A stretch of DNA of 35,130 nucleotides from Variovorax sp. E3 (GTDB lineage: Bacteria > Pseudomonadota > Gammaproteobacteria > Burkholderiales > Burkholderiaceae_C): assembly GCF_016082275.1 (NCBI RefSeq), contig NZ_MOWM01000071.1, positions 1 to 35,130 of the forward strand. The letters run 5' to 3'. Shown here piece after piece: positions 1 to 10,068 of the stretch; the first letter of the stretch is position 1; each line of letters opens with the position of its first letter. Position numbers and translations under genes: made by a program. Under the pieces are notes generated by a model that was not told the DNA's origin, ran no database searches, and worked only from the letters and a program-made list of their open reading frames with translations.

Positions 1-1
1 T

Positions 2-3000
2 CCGCTTCAATGGGTGGCCAGGTCGGTGGTGCTGCCACTGGCCGAACACGACTGGCGCGGGCGCGCGGACCAGGCGCAGGCGATCGAGGCGTTGGCGCTG
101 GCGCAGCAGGCCGCCTTCGATCTGTCGGCGCCGCCGCTGATGCGGTTGGCAGCGATCCGCATCGACGACCTGCGCCATCGCTTCATCTGGAGCTGTCACC
201 ACTTGCTGCTGGACGGCTGGAGCATGTCGCGCCTGTTCGGCGAAGTGCTGCAGGCGTACGACGGCGTGGCGGTCGAAGCGCCGGCGTGCAACTATCGCGA
301 CTACATCGCGTGGTTGGCCGCGCGTCCCGCGAAGGAGGGCGAAGCCTATTGGCGCGGCCGGCTGCAACAGGTCGATGCGCCCACGCTGCTCGGCACGGCC
401 CTGGAGCCTCCCGTCGCCGGCGAAGGCCATGCCGAAGTCTTGGCCGCGCTGGACGCGCAGGGAACGCTCGCCTTGCAAGCTTTCGCCCGGCGCGAGCGCG
501 TGACGCTGAACACCCTTGTGCAGGGCGCCTGGTCATTGCTGTTGGCGCGCTACACCGCCCAGGACACGGTCGTCTTCGGCGCCACGGTGGCGGGCCGACC
601 CGGCGCACTGGCGGGGGCCGACCGCATGCTGGGTCTTTTCATCAACACGCTGCCGGTGATCGTCGACGCCGCGCCGGCGCAACCGGTGGGCGACTGGCTG
701 CGCGCGCTGCAGGCGCAGAACCTGGCCTCGCGCGAGCACGAATACACGCCGCTGCACGAGATCCAGCGCTGGGCCGGACAAGGCGGCGGGCAAGGGTTGT
801 TCGACAGCATCGTGGTGTTCGAGAACTACCCGATCGACCAGACGCTCGCCAGCCGTGTCGACCAGGGCCTGAAGTTCGAGCAGGCCGAGTCGGTCGACGT
901 CACGCACTATCCGATGGACGTGGAAGTCCACCTCGGCGAGGTGCTGACGATCAAGCTCAAGTACCTGCGCGAGCGCTTCAAGGAAGTCGATGTCCAGGCG
1001 CTTTCGCAGCAGCTGTTCGGGCTGATGGACCGGATGCGCCATGACAGCTCGCGGGCCCTGCGCGACCTGGACACGCTGACTCCCGCACAGCAGTCCGAAA
1101 TCACACGGCTGGGCCGCAGCGGACAGCACGGTTTCCTGCGTACGCCAGTACACCAACTGATCGAGCAGCAGGCGCGGCAGCAGCCCGAAGCGATTGCCCT
1201 GCTGATGGGCGATGCCGAGCTGAGCTATGCGGACCTCAACGCGCGCGCAAACCGGCTCGCCCATGCGCTGATCGACCGGGGCGTGTGCGACAACGCGGTC
1301 GTGGCGGTGTCGTTGCAGCGTTCGTTGGAGACCATCGTTGCGCTGCTCGCGGTGCTCAAGGCTGGCGCAGCCTACCTGCCGCTGGACCCCGACTATCCGC
1401 AGGACCGCCTTCACTTCATGTGCAAGGACAGCGGCGCACGGCTCATGCTCACGCAGCGCGCCGTGCTGCCGCGCCTGCCCTCGATGGCCGACACACTGGT
1501 GCTGGACGAGACGGCGCTGGGCGATTGGCCCGACCACGATCCCGTGGTGGCGGTGCATGCCGACCAGTTGGCCTACGTGATCTACACCTCCGGTTCCACC
1601 GGCGTGCCCAAGGGCGTGGCGGTGTCGCACGGGCCGCTGGCCATGCACTGCCAGGCCACGGCGGAGATTTACGGCATGGTGGCGGGCTCCTGCGAGCTGC
1701 ACTTCATGTCTTTCTCGTTCGACGGCGCGCATGAGCGCTGGCTGACGGCGCTCACTGTCGGTGCCAGCCTGGCCTTGCGCGACAACGAGCTGTGGACGGC
1801 GGAGCAGACCTGCGATGCGCTGTACCGCTACGGCGTCACCAACGCCGCTTTCCCGCCGGCCTATCTGAGCCAACTGGCCGACTGGGCCCAGGCGCGCGGC
1901 GAGGCGCCGCCGGTGGAGCTCTACGTGTTCGGCGGCGAGGCGATGCCGCGAGCTGCCTACGACAAGGTGCGCGAGTCGCTGCGACCGCGCACGCTGATCA
2001 ACGGCTACGGGCCGACGGAGACCGTGGTCACGCCGCTGATCTGGAAGACCAGCGCGGACCGTGGCTTCGATGAAGCGTATGCACCCATCGGCCGCCCCGT
2101 CGGCGAGCGCACGGTTCATGTGCTCGATGTGGAACTGCGGCCGGTTGCCCGGGGCAGTGTCGGCGAGCTGTACATCGGCGGCTACGGCCTGGCACGCGGC
2201 TACCTGGGGCGCAGCGCGTTGACGGCGGAGCGCTTCGTCGCCGATCCCTTCGGCGGCGAGGGCGGCCGCCTGTACCGTACCGGCGACCTGGTGCGGTGGC
2301 GCGAGGACGGCAACATCGCCTACATCGGGCGCGCCGACCAGCAAGTGAAGATTCGCGGCTTTCGCATCGAGCTGGGCGAGATCGAGGCACAACTTCGCGA
2401 GGTGCCGGGCGTGCTCGAGGCCGCGGTTCAACTGTATGAAGGCGCGGCGGGCCGGCAATTGGTGGGCTACCTCGTGCCCATGCCGGGAGGGCCGCGTGCG
2501 CCGCTGTCACAGCAGGCGCAGCAGCAGTTGCGCAGGCGCCTGCCCGAGCACATGGTGCCCGCGCACCTGATCGTGCTGGAGGCGCTGCCGCGGCTGATCA
2601 GCGGCAAGCTGGACCGTCACGCGCTGCCTGCTCCGGACGTCGGCGCGCAGCGCGCGATCAAGGCGCCGCGCAACGACAGGGAGCATCGGCTCGCGGCCAT
2701 CTGGGCCAGCGTGCTGGGCGTCGAGTCGGTGGGCATTGCGGACAACTTCTTCGAACTGGGTGGTGACTCGATCCTGAGCCTGCAGGTGATCTCGAAAGTG
2801 CGGCAGGCCGAGCTCGGATTCCAGCTGCGCCTGCGCGACCTGATGCGCCATCCGACCATCGAGGCGTTGATGGCGCAACTGGCCGACGCCGCGCCGGCGC
2901 AACCGGCGCAAGCCGTGGCCGAGGCGCAAGGCACGTTGCCGCTCATTCCGATCCAGTCCTGGTTCTTCGATACGCCCATCCCACGGCGCCACCACTTCAA

Positions 3001-4242
3001 CCAGGCGCTGATGCTGGAGGCGGCGCAGCCGCTGGACGAGTCGCTGCTGCTGCAAGCGCTGGACGCGCTGGCGACGCATCACGACGCGTTGCGGCTGCGC
3101 TTCGAGCGGCAGCCCGACGGACGTTGGCAGCAGCGCTACAACACGGAAACCGAGCCGCGCGACTTGCTCTGGAGCCGCGAGGTCGCCGATGCCGGGGAGA
3201 TCGGCCGCGTAGCCGATGCGGCGCAGCGCAGCCTCGACCTGCGCGCGGGCCCGTCTGGCGCGTGGTGCACATGCGGCATGCGAACGGCAGCGCACGGTTG
3301 CTGCTGGTCGTGCATCACCTGGTGGTCGATGGCGTCTCGTGGCGCGTGCTGCTGGAAGACCTGCAGGCGGTCTACGGCCAACTGAGCGAAGGCCGTGCGG
3401 TGGCGTTGCCCGGCAAGACCGCACCTTTCAAAGCGTGGGCCGAGCACCTTCAGAGCCTGGCGCAAAGCCCGGAACTCGACAGCGAAGTCGCGTACTGGCA
3501 GGCGCAGATGCAGCCCGTGTCCGACATTCCGCGCGATCGGCCGGTCGACGCGCTGGTGGATCGGGACGCGATGACGCAGCGCCTTCGCCTGGACAGCGAG
3601 CGCACGGCCCAGTTGCTGCGCGTGGCGCCCTCGGCCTACGGCACGTCGATCGACGACTTGCTGCTGGCGGCGCTGTCGAGGACCATCTGGCGCTGGTGCG
3701 GCGAGTCCGAAACGCTGGTGCAACTGGAGGGGCACGGCCGTGAGGGCGATGCCGCCGGGCTCGACCTGAGCCGCACGCTGGGCTGGTTCACCAGCGTCTA
3801 TCCGGTGCGGTTGCAAGAGGGCGGATCGCCGGTCGAGGCGCTGATCCTTTCCGCCAGGCAGCAGCGGCAGGATGTGCCGGGCCGCGGCATCGGCCACGGC
3901 GTGCTGAAGTACCTCAGGCCCGAGGGTGCCGCGCTCGGGTCGGCCCAGCCGCGCATCACCTTCAACTACCTGGGACAGTTCGACCGTAGCCTGGGCGCGG
4001 ACGATGCGATGTTCAAGTCGGCCGAGGAGAACCCGGGCCCGGTGCACGACGAGGAGGCGCCGCTGGCCAACTGGCTGGAGATTGCGGGCAATGTGTACGA
4101 GGGACAGCTTTCGATGAGCTGGATCTTCAGCCGCGCCATGTACGACGAGGCAACGGTGACGCAACTGACAGGCTTCTACCGCGAAGCACTGGAGGAAATC
4201 GTGGACCACTGCGTCGAGGTGGCGCGGCAGGCTCGCGGGTAG
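2..4242 (+). CDS. Nonribosomal peptide synthetase, C-terminal part (C-A-PCP-E), 5' partial, one frameshift
   Basis: The gene is open at the window edge. Visible domains are the second half of a condensation domain (HHLLLDGWS at about nt 197), then an adenylation domain. A-domain motifs are YTSGSTGVPKG (1583-1615), GYGPTET (about 2003), YRTGD and RGFRIELGE. A carrier domain with FFELGGDS follows (phosphopantetheine serine at about 2768). The last domain is epimerization, with HHLVVDGVSW (about 3312), EGHGRE (3727) and FNYLG (3961). No thioesterase follows; the stop is directly after the E domain. Aligned by eye, the A-domain specificity residues read D-G-E-A-Y-F-G-V-T-K. The acidic third position would suit an amine-bearing side chain such as ornithine or lysine (inference, weak). 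One base is missing near 3252: the frame changes between LDLRAGP and VWRVVHMR in the E domain. Adding it gives one reading frame of 1413 residues within the window. It is probably the last module of a hydroxamate siderophore assembly line, producing a D-residue. Confidence 0.93.
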
Positions 4243-4260
4243 GCTCCGGCGGCGGGCCCG

Positions 4261-4298
4261 AAAAAAAAGGCCGGCCCCTTTTCGGGGCCGGCCTTTTT
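4261..4298. terminator. Bidirectional rho-independent terminator
   Basis: A 10-bp perfect stem (GGCCGGCCCC at 4269-4278, GGGGCCGGCC at 4284-4293) with a 5-nt TTTTC loop is flanked by A8 on the left and T5 on the right, so it can terminate transcription from both sides. It lies between the converging NRPS gene (stop 4242) and TonB receptor gene (stop 4327). Confidence 0.93.
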
Positions 4299-4326
4299 GC
4301 TGTTGCGTGCGCTGCCGCGAAGCAGG

Positions 4327-6767
4327 TCAGAGCTTGTAGGTCAGCTTCAGCCAGGCGTTGCGCGGCCGGCCGTAGGTATAGCCGTTGTAGCCGCCGAGTC
4401 CGCTGTAGTAGCGCTTGTCGGTCAGGTTCTCGATGTTCAGCGATGCGCTCAGCTTCTTGCTGAACTCGTAGCGCGCCATCAGGCCGAGGACCGTGAGCCC
4501 CCCCTGGCTTGCGCGACCCAGGCCGGAATACTCGTCGTAGTAGATACCGCTCTGGTAGTTCAAGCTGCCGCCGATGGTGAGCTTGCTCCATTCGCCCGGC
4601 AGGCGGTAGCTGGTGCTGACGCGGAACAGGCGGTTGGGGATGGTGGGGTCCAGCAGCGCGCCGTCCTTGTCGCGCTTGGCATAGTAGGTGTAGCCCGCCA
4701 ACATCTGCCAGCCCGGTGCCAGCTCTCCCGAGGCGGTCAGCTCGAAACCCTTGCTGAGCGCGCCGGGGACGGCGCGATAAGGCAGGCTGCCGTCAGGCAG
4801 CAGGCCTGCGCTGGTGTCTTCCACCGGGGCGTTGGTCTGCTTGGTCCGGAAGACCGCGAAGCTGGTGTTGAGCTTGCCGCCGAGGTGCTCGCCCTTGACG
4901 CCGACTTCGTAGTTCTTGCCGCGCTGCGGCGACAGCAGGTTGTTGCCGCTGTCGCGCACGGTGTTCGGAATGAAGATGTCGGTGTAGCTGCCGTACACCG
5001 AGAATTCCTTGCTCAGGTCGTACACGATGCCGGCGTAGGGCGTGATGACGCCGCTCTCGTGCGCACCGGGGTTCTGCGTCAGCGTTTCGGCCACCTGGTT
5101 GCGGTTCAGCGAGCGGTCCCTGTACCAGGTCGCGCGCGCGCCGACGATCACCGACAGCGGGTCTGCCAGGCGCAGACGGGTCGAAGCGTAGATGGCCTTC
5201 TCGGTCGTCTGGCCCGACAGGGTGTACGACTTGTAGGGGAAGGACGTCACCGCCGGGAACGACTGCAGCATGTAGAAGTTCAGCGGCCGGGTGTCGAAGA
5301 CGGTGGGGGCGGCCAGGTTGGTGTCGATGGCGTAGTTGTAGTCGTTGTAGCTCAGCCCGAAGACCGCCTCGTGCTGGCGCCCGAAGGCCTCGAAGGGGCC
5401 GCGCAGGTGCGCGTCGAACGAGGTGTTCCTCGAGTTCGCGGGGTTGTCGCGGATGTCGATCGTGGAGTCGCCCGTCACGCCGTCGACGGGGTAGTAGGTG
5501 TTGAGGTCGCCCGAGGCCCGCTTGCGCTTGCTCTTCAGGTAGCTCGCGTCGAGCTTCAGGCGCCAGCCGCCGCCCAGTTGCTGGTCGAGGCTCGCAAAGA
5601 TCTTGTCCGAATACATGTTCCAGTAGCTCCAGGGGGCGCTGGAATTGAAGGAGCGGGGAAGGTGCGTGCGCGTGCCGTCGCTGTAGAAGAGCGGGGCCTG
5701 GCCGAAGTTGGCGCCGTCGGTGGCGGTCTTCTGATGCTCGAAGCCCAGGGACAGCAACGTGGTCGGAGACAGGTCCGCCTCGAGGATGCCGTAGAGCACG
5801 TCTTCAGCGGTTTTCTTCGACTCGATGAAGCTCTTGCCCTCGGTGCGCGAGGCGACGAACCGGCCGCGCAGCGTGCCCGCGGCGTTGAGCGGACCGCCCA
5901 CGTCGACTTCGGTGTTGTAGCGGTTCCACGATCCGATGCCGCCGGTCACATGGCCCGAGAACTCGGAGGTCGGGCGCTTGCGCACCAGGTTGACCACACC
6001 GCCGGGCGAGCCCACGCCGTTGAGCAGGCCGGCCGAACCGCGGATCACTTCCACACGGTCGTAGATGGCGGTGCTGATCATGCTGGCTTCGCCCGCCACG
6101 GTGTTGAAGGACAGCGTGGGGACGCCGTCGATCATGGTGTCCAGGGTGAAGCCGCGCGAAGTGAAGTTGACCCGCTCGTCCAGCCGGTCGGACACGATGC
6201 CGGGCGTCTGGCGCAGCACGTCGTCGAGCGTGACGAGGTTCTGGTCCTCGATCTGCTGGCGGCCGATCACGCTCACCGACTGCGGCGTCTCGCGCAGGGA
6301 CAGGTCCATACGCGTGGACGTCGCCGTGGCGCGCGTGGTGTAGGAGCCGGTGCCTTCGGTGGTGCCGTCGGAGGCGGCCTGGACCGTCACCGTCGGGAGC
6401 GCGGAGCCTGCGGCGGCGGCGACGCACGCTGGATCGTGACTTGCGAGGTGGCGTTGCGGGCGGCGACCAGGCCGCTGCCGGCGAGCAGCCGGTCCAGCGC
6501 CTGCTGCAGCGTCAGCCGCCCCGACACGGCGGGCGCGTTGATGCCTGTCACCACGTCACCCGCCGCAAGCACCTGGGCGCCAGTCTGGCGCGACAGCTCG
6601 TTCAGCGCCGCCGCCAGCGGCTGGGCGGGCACGCTGACATCGAAGGTCGGCGCGGCCGCCTGTGCGGATGCCTGGGCTGAAGCGATGCCGCTCCAGCTGA
6701 CAAAGGTGGTTCCGAAGGCGGCGGCAAGCGCGGCGCTCAGAAGGCGGTGGCGAGGCGAAGAACGCAT
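4327..6767 (-). CDS. TonB-dependent ferric-siderophore receptor with STN signalling domain, one frameshift
   Basis: This is an outer-membrane receptor importing ferri-siderophore with TonB energy and signalling to FecR. The N-terminus is a signal peptide (MRSSPRHRLLSAALAAAFG, cleaved near ASAQA). An STN domain follows (about residues 45-110, FDVSVPAQPLAAALNELSRQTG), which is typical of transducing receptors of the FpvA/FecA kind. The plug begins at RETPQSVSVIGRQQI and contains the LVTLDDVLRQTPGI stretch. The barrel runs to a C-terminal LTYKL. The reading frame breaks between STN and plug, at about 6411-6422 in a CCGCCGCCG-rich linker. Adding one base joins TIQRASPPP to LPTVTVQAAS and gives 813 residues, normal for the family. 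Without repair the first piece stops at 6387 and would leave the receptor without its signal peptide. Its place directly downstream of sigma and fecR marks it as the receptor that triggers the cascade. No CTAAAC-N16-CGTC box is seen in front of it. Confidence 0.93.
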
Positions 6768-6931
6768 GGGTCAGGGCTCCAGGTCAGGTAAATGCGACGT
6801 ATTCACTTGTCGGCGCAAGGACCCTCGAAATTTCGGAGCCTTGGCGCTTCTCAAAGTAAGACGTTTGAACTCGCCAAACAGAGACACCCTTTTGCCGGCG
6901 GCGGCGCAAGGCGCGGCCGCCGGGCCCTTTT

Positions 6932-7981
6932 TCAGCGTGCCTGCAGTTCCACGCTGCCGTCCGGCCGGGGCACGGCCGTTACCGGGAGAATTGTCGGCAG
7001 CACGGCCACCAAGCCGACTGAATCGTCGGTGCGGAAGCGGCCCGAGAGGCGCAAGGCGTCGATGCGCCCGTTGGCGCTGACGATCGGGCGGGCGCGGTAG
7101 CTGTTGACGGCGGCCAGCGCGTCGCCCAAGGGCGTGTTGTCGAACACCAGCCAACCGTCGCGCCAAGCCGAAAGGGCCTGGGTGTCGGCCTGCCGCACGG
7201 CCTCGGCCTGGCCGTCGCGCACTTCCACCAGTTCGCCCCTGTGCAGGTCGATGACTTCCACCTGGGGCGTCCCGGCGCCCTGGCGGGGACGGACCTGCAC
7301 GCGAACATGCCCTTGTTCCACCCCCACGGTGATCGGACCGCCGCGGTCACGCACGGTGAAGACCGTGCCGACCACCTCGATGACGGCGCTGCGCGTGTGG
7401 ACCTGGAAGGGGCGTCGTGCGTCGTGCGAAACCTCGAAGCGCACTTCGCCGCGCGCCATGTCGACGATGCGGCGCTGGCGATACAGCGTGACGTCGATGG
7501 CGCTCTGCGGCGCGATGTCCAGTCGGCTGCCCGACACATGGTCGGCGCCGTCCGCCAGCGTCACTTTCAGCATCTGCGCGGTGCGGGTGCTGTAGGCGGC
7601 CTGGAACACGGGTTGCTGCCAGTACCACTGCACGCCCCGGCCCGCGACGATGCCGCTGCCCAGCAAGCCGGCGATGGAGAGCAGCAACTTGCGCCGATGC
7701 ACCACGCGGCCGGACGCGGCGGCGGCGTTCGCGGCCATGCGGGCTTCGGGCTCGTCGAAATGGGCGCGCAGGCCATCGGCCATGCCGCCGAGTGCATCCC
7801 AGCGATGCCGCGCCTCCAGCACGGCCGCCGCATGCTCGGGCGACTTGCCGCGCCACTGGTTGAGCGCCATGCGGGCGCGCTGCGCGGCGTCGCCCGGCGC
7901 GACTTCGCCTTCCACGATCAACGCGAGCGCGCGCTCGATCAACCGTTCGCGCGGAGCGCCCATCGCCATGCTGCCGCTCAC
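6932..7981 (-). CDS. fecR: FecR/PupR-family anti-sigma factor
   Basis: This inner-membrane anti-sigma factor relays the receptor signal to the adjacent ECF sigma factor. Of 349 residues, the N-terminal cytoplasmic DUF4880-type region (about 10-80, including ALNQWRGKSPEHAAAVLEAR) binds sigma in this family. One membrane segment follows RRK (about 101-122). The periplasmic FecR domain follows (RGEVRFEVSHDARRPFQVHT, EVVGTVFTV). The C-terminus resembles an STN-like fold (LSGRFRTDDSVGLVAVL), the part that contacts the receptor. The chosen start is GTG at 7981, overlapping the sigma stop by 4 bp (GTGA), which suggests translational coupling. An ATG at 7969 is an alternative. The TonB receptor follows 164 bp downstream. 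Confidence 0.92.
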   Translation of the reverse strand: MSGSMAMGAPRERLIERALALIVEGEVAPGDAAQRARMALNQWRGKSPEHAAAVLEARHRWDALGGMADGLRAHFDEPEARMAANAAAASGRVVHRRKLLLSIAGLLGSGIVAGRGVQWYWQQPVFQAAYSTRTAQMLKVTLADGADHVSGSRLDIAPQSAIDVTLYRQRRIVDMARGEVRFEVSHDARRPFQVHTRSAVIEVVGTVFTVRDRGGPITVGVEQGHVRVQVRPRQGAGTPQVEVIDLHRGELVEVRDGQAEAVRQADTQALSAWRDGWLVFDNTPLGDALAAVNSYRARPIVSANGRIDALRLSGRFRTDDSVGLVAVLPTILPVTAVPRPDGSVELQAR

Positions 7982-8613
7982 GAGAAGTCTTCAGCCAGCG
8001 CCGCGTCGAAGCCCGCGTGGTTCTGCACGTGCGGCGGCTCGATCAGTTCCGCGCGCAGCTCGGCGAACACGCGCGAGCAATCGATGGTGGCGCGCAGCAG
8101 GTGCTTGGCGACCGCCATCTCGGTGATCTCCAGCCGCTGCGCGATCTCGGCGCGCGTATGGCCATAGGCACGGAACAGCAGGAACACTTCGCGCCGGCGC
8201 GGCGGCAGCTTTTCCATGGTCTCGACCACCCGCGCCAGCACGCGCTGCTGCGCCAGCACGAACTCACTGGACGGCGCCGCCAGGTGCGTGCCGATGGTGA
8301 TGGCGTGCGTGCCGGCCCATTCCTGCGCCACCTTGCGCCGGCGCGCCTCGTCGATGCACAGGTTGCGCGCCACCCTGAAGAGCAGGGCGCGGGGCGATTC
8401 GATGCCGGCGTTGTCCTTGCTGGCGGGGGCATCGCCGTCCGCTGCCGAATCGGAGCGGGCTGCGGCGCCGCGTGCCTTCATGGCCTGCGCGTACACCCGC
8501 TCGAAGCTCGACTGCGCGATGTCCGCTGCATAGTGCGGATCCCTCAGGTCGCGAGTGAGCTGCCGGCGCAAGTCCGCATAGTGAGCTACAAGTTCCTGGA
8601 CGAGGTCGCGCAT
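7978..8613 (-). CDS. ECF RNA polymerase sigma factor, FecI type
   Basis: A 211-residue extracytoplasmic-function sigma factor. Region 2 is seen in AADIAQSSFERVY and ALLFRVARNLCIDEARRRK. Region 4 is seen in LPPRRREVFLLFRAYGHTRAEIAQRLEITEMAVAKHLLRA (shown in part), including the helix-turn-helix. A hydrophilic Ala/Ser/Asp-rich insertion of about 25 residues separates the halves of region 2, which is longer than usual for FecI proteins. The start is ATG 8613, which has a GAAGG ribosome site; the longer frame would need a TTG start at 8631. The gene heads sigma-fecR-receptor and is preceded by a Fur box, so iron limitation should switch it on. It is the obvious candidate for the four CTAAAC-N16-CGTC promoters nearby, although a second sigma gene outside the window cannot be excluded. 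Confidence 0.92.
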   Translation of the reverse strand: MRDLVQELVAHYADLRRQLTRDLRDPHYAADIAQSSFERVYAQAMKARGAAARSDSAADGDAPASKDNAGIESPRALLFRVARNLCIDEARRRKVAQEWAGTHAITIGTHLAAPSSEFVLAQQRVLARVVETMEKLPPRRREVFLLFRAYGHTRAEIAQRLEITEMAVAKHLLRATIDCSRVFAELRAELIEPPHVQNHAGFDAALAEDFS

Positions 8614-8696
8614 CCGGCCGCCTTCTCGCAAGCATCGACGATGAACCCCGGGGACCGGCCGCTGGCGCAGCGCACCGGTGATCCCCGAGGGATAAG

Positions 8697-8719
8697 TTAA
8701 TAAGAACGATTCTTATTAA
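8697..8719 (-). promoter_or_regulatory. Fur box upstream of the ECF sigma gene
   Basis: A perfect inverted repeat has 10-bp arms TTAATAAGAA and TTCTTATTAA around the 3-bp spacer CGA, about 84 bp before the sigma start. It is an AT-rich island in GC-rich DNA and fits the Fur consensus pattern of overlapping GATAAT-like repeats. It should repress the sigma-fecR-receptor genes when iron is plentiful. Confidence 0.85.
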
Positions 8720-8754
8720 GTGTATCACCGAGTCGCTTGCCGTGGCTTCAAGTT

Positions 8755-10068
8755 TCAAAGAACAGCGGCTGCGCGTGGCGCGCGTTCGCTCGCCGGTGCC
8801 TGCGGCTGCGCCGGCCGCGGGTTGGCGTTCAGCAGCGCCTCGCCGATCTCGTCGGAGCGGATGGCCGTGACCGACAGCAGCGTGTCGCTCAGGCCGTGGC
8901 TCATTTCGCAGGCGCCCTGCAAAAAGATGCCGGGCTTGAGCTCCGGCGTGCCTTGCAGCCGGTACTGGCGGTCGACCGTGAAGTCGCCCAGGTAGGGCGC
9001 GAGCGGGTCGAGCAGCGTCTTGTGGCTGTCGCGGCCGTAGCCCGTGGCGAGGATCACCACGTCGTAGGCCTGCCCGCCGCGCTGGTCGGTGTTCAGGTCG
9101 TGCAGCGACAGGTGGATGCCGTCGGCCGCGGCGCGCACCGCCGACACCTCGTGGCGGCGCAGGAAGCTGTGGCGCGCCACGCCCGCCACGCGCTGGCGGT
9201 AGAACACGTTGAAGATCTGCTGGATCAGCTCCAGGTCGGGCGCCGCGTAGTTGGTGTGCCAGAACTCCTCGAGCAGTTCGGCGCGCTCGGGCTGCGAGCG
9301 GTTGAACACGAAGTCGGTGAAGTCGGCGTTGAAGATCTCGTTGACGAAGGGGCTGTCGTCCGACGGCTTGATCGAACGCGCCCGCATGATCAGGTCGACC
9401 GACGGCTTGTTCGGATGGCTCTGCAGGTCCATGAAGAGCTCGGCCGCGCTCTGGCCCGCGCCGACGATGGCAATGCGCCTGGCGTTCGGGTGCTGCGCAA
9501 TCGCCTCGAGGTAGCTGCTCGAATGGAACACGCGCGTGTCGTCCCTGAAGGGCTGGAAGCGCGCCGGAATGTTCGGCACGCCGCCCACGCTCACCACCAG
9601 GTTGCGTGCCAGCCGTTCGCGCACGGCGCCTTCGCTGTCGCGCGAACGCACGCGCAGCAGTTGCACTTCGGCGCCGCGCATCTCGGGCACCACCTCGAAC
9701 ACGGCCTCGCCGTAGGCGCAGCGGTCGTCGAACTGCGCGGCCGCCCAGCCCAGGTAGTCGTTGAACTCGTGGCGGCTCGGGAAGAAGGTCTTGAGGTTGA
9801 CGAAGTCCTGCAGGCGCTGCTTCTCGTGCAGGTAGTTCAGGAAGGTGAAGCGGCTCGCGGGGTTGCGCAGCGTCGCCAGGTCCTTGATGAACGAGATCTG
9901 CATGTGCGCGTTGTCCAGCAGCATGTTCTTGTGCCAGACGAAGCCGGGCTGCTTCTCGATGAACAGGGCATCGACGAACTGGCCGTGGTGGCGTTTCTCG
10001 TCAAGGGCGATCGCCAGGGCGATGTTGGAAGGGCCGAAGCCGACGCCGATCAGGTCATGGATTTGCAT
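8755..10068 (-). CDS. L-ornithine/L-lysine N-monooxygenase (siderophore hydroxamate formation)
   Basis: A flavin- and NADPH-dependent N-hydroxylase of the PvdA/IucD/SidA family, 437 residues, the usual length. It makes N-hydroxy-ornithine (or lysine) for the hydroxamate iron ligands. FAD-binding motif GVGFGPSN is at residues 8-15. The family's early block (FVWHKNMLLDNAHMQISF, DLATLRNPAS) follows. An NADPH-binding GAGQSAAELF lies mid-protein, and the ILATGY motif is near residue 341. The start ATG at 10068 lies 19 bp inside the 3' end of the esterase-acetyltransferase gene, so the two are one transcriptional and probably translationally coupled unit. The acetyltransferase next to it suggests that N-acetyl-N-hydroxy-ornithine is the product. 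Ornithine against lysine cannot be decided by eye. Confidence 0.94.
   Translation of the reverse strand: MQIHDLIGVGFGPSNIALAIALDEKRHHGQFVDALFIEKQPGFVWHKNMLLDNAHMQISFIKDLATLRNPASRFTFLNYLHEKQRLQDFVNLKTFFPSRHEFNDYLGWAAAQFDDRCAYGEAVFEVVPEMRGAEVQLLRVRSRDSEGAVRERLARNLVVSVGGVPNIPARFQPFRDDTRVFHSSSYLEAIAQHPNARRIAIVGAGQSAAELFMDLQSHPNKPSVDLIMRARSIKPSDDSPFVNEIFNADFTDFVFNRSQPERAELLEEFWHTNYAAPDLELIQQIFNVFYRQRVAGVARHSFLRRHEVSAVRAAADGIHLSLHDLNTDQRGGQAYDVVILATGYGRDSHKTLLDPLAPYLGDFTVDRQYRLQGTPELKPGIFLQGACEMSHGLSDTLLSVTAIRSDEIGEALLNANPRPAQPQAPASERAPRAAAVL

Noticed and set aside
664..2906. A 23-bp identical sequence at 664-686 and 2884-2906 in the NRPS gene
   Set aside because: Both encode the same Ala/Pro-rich linker-like residues in the same frame; ordinary GC-rich codon use explains it.
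6826..6835. CGAAATTTCG palindrome between fecR and the receptor gene
   Set aside because: Only 10 bp, single copy, and not matched to an operator or promoter type I could support.
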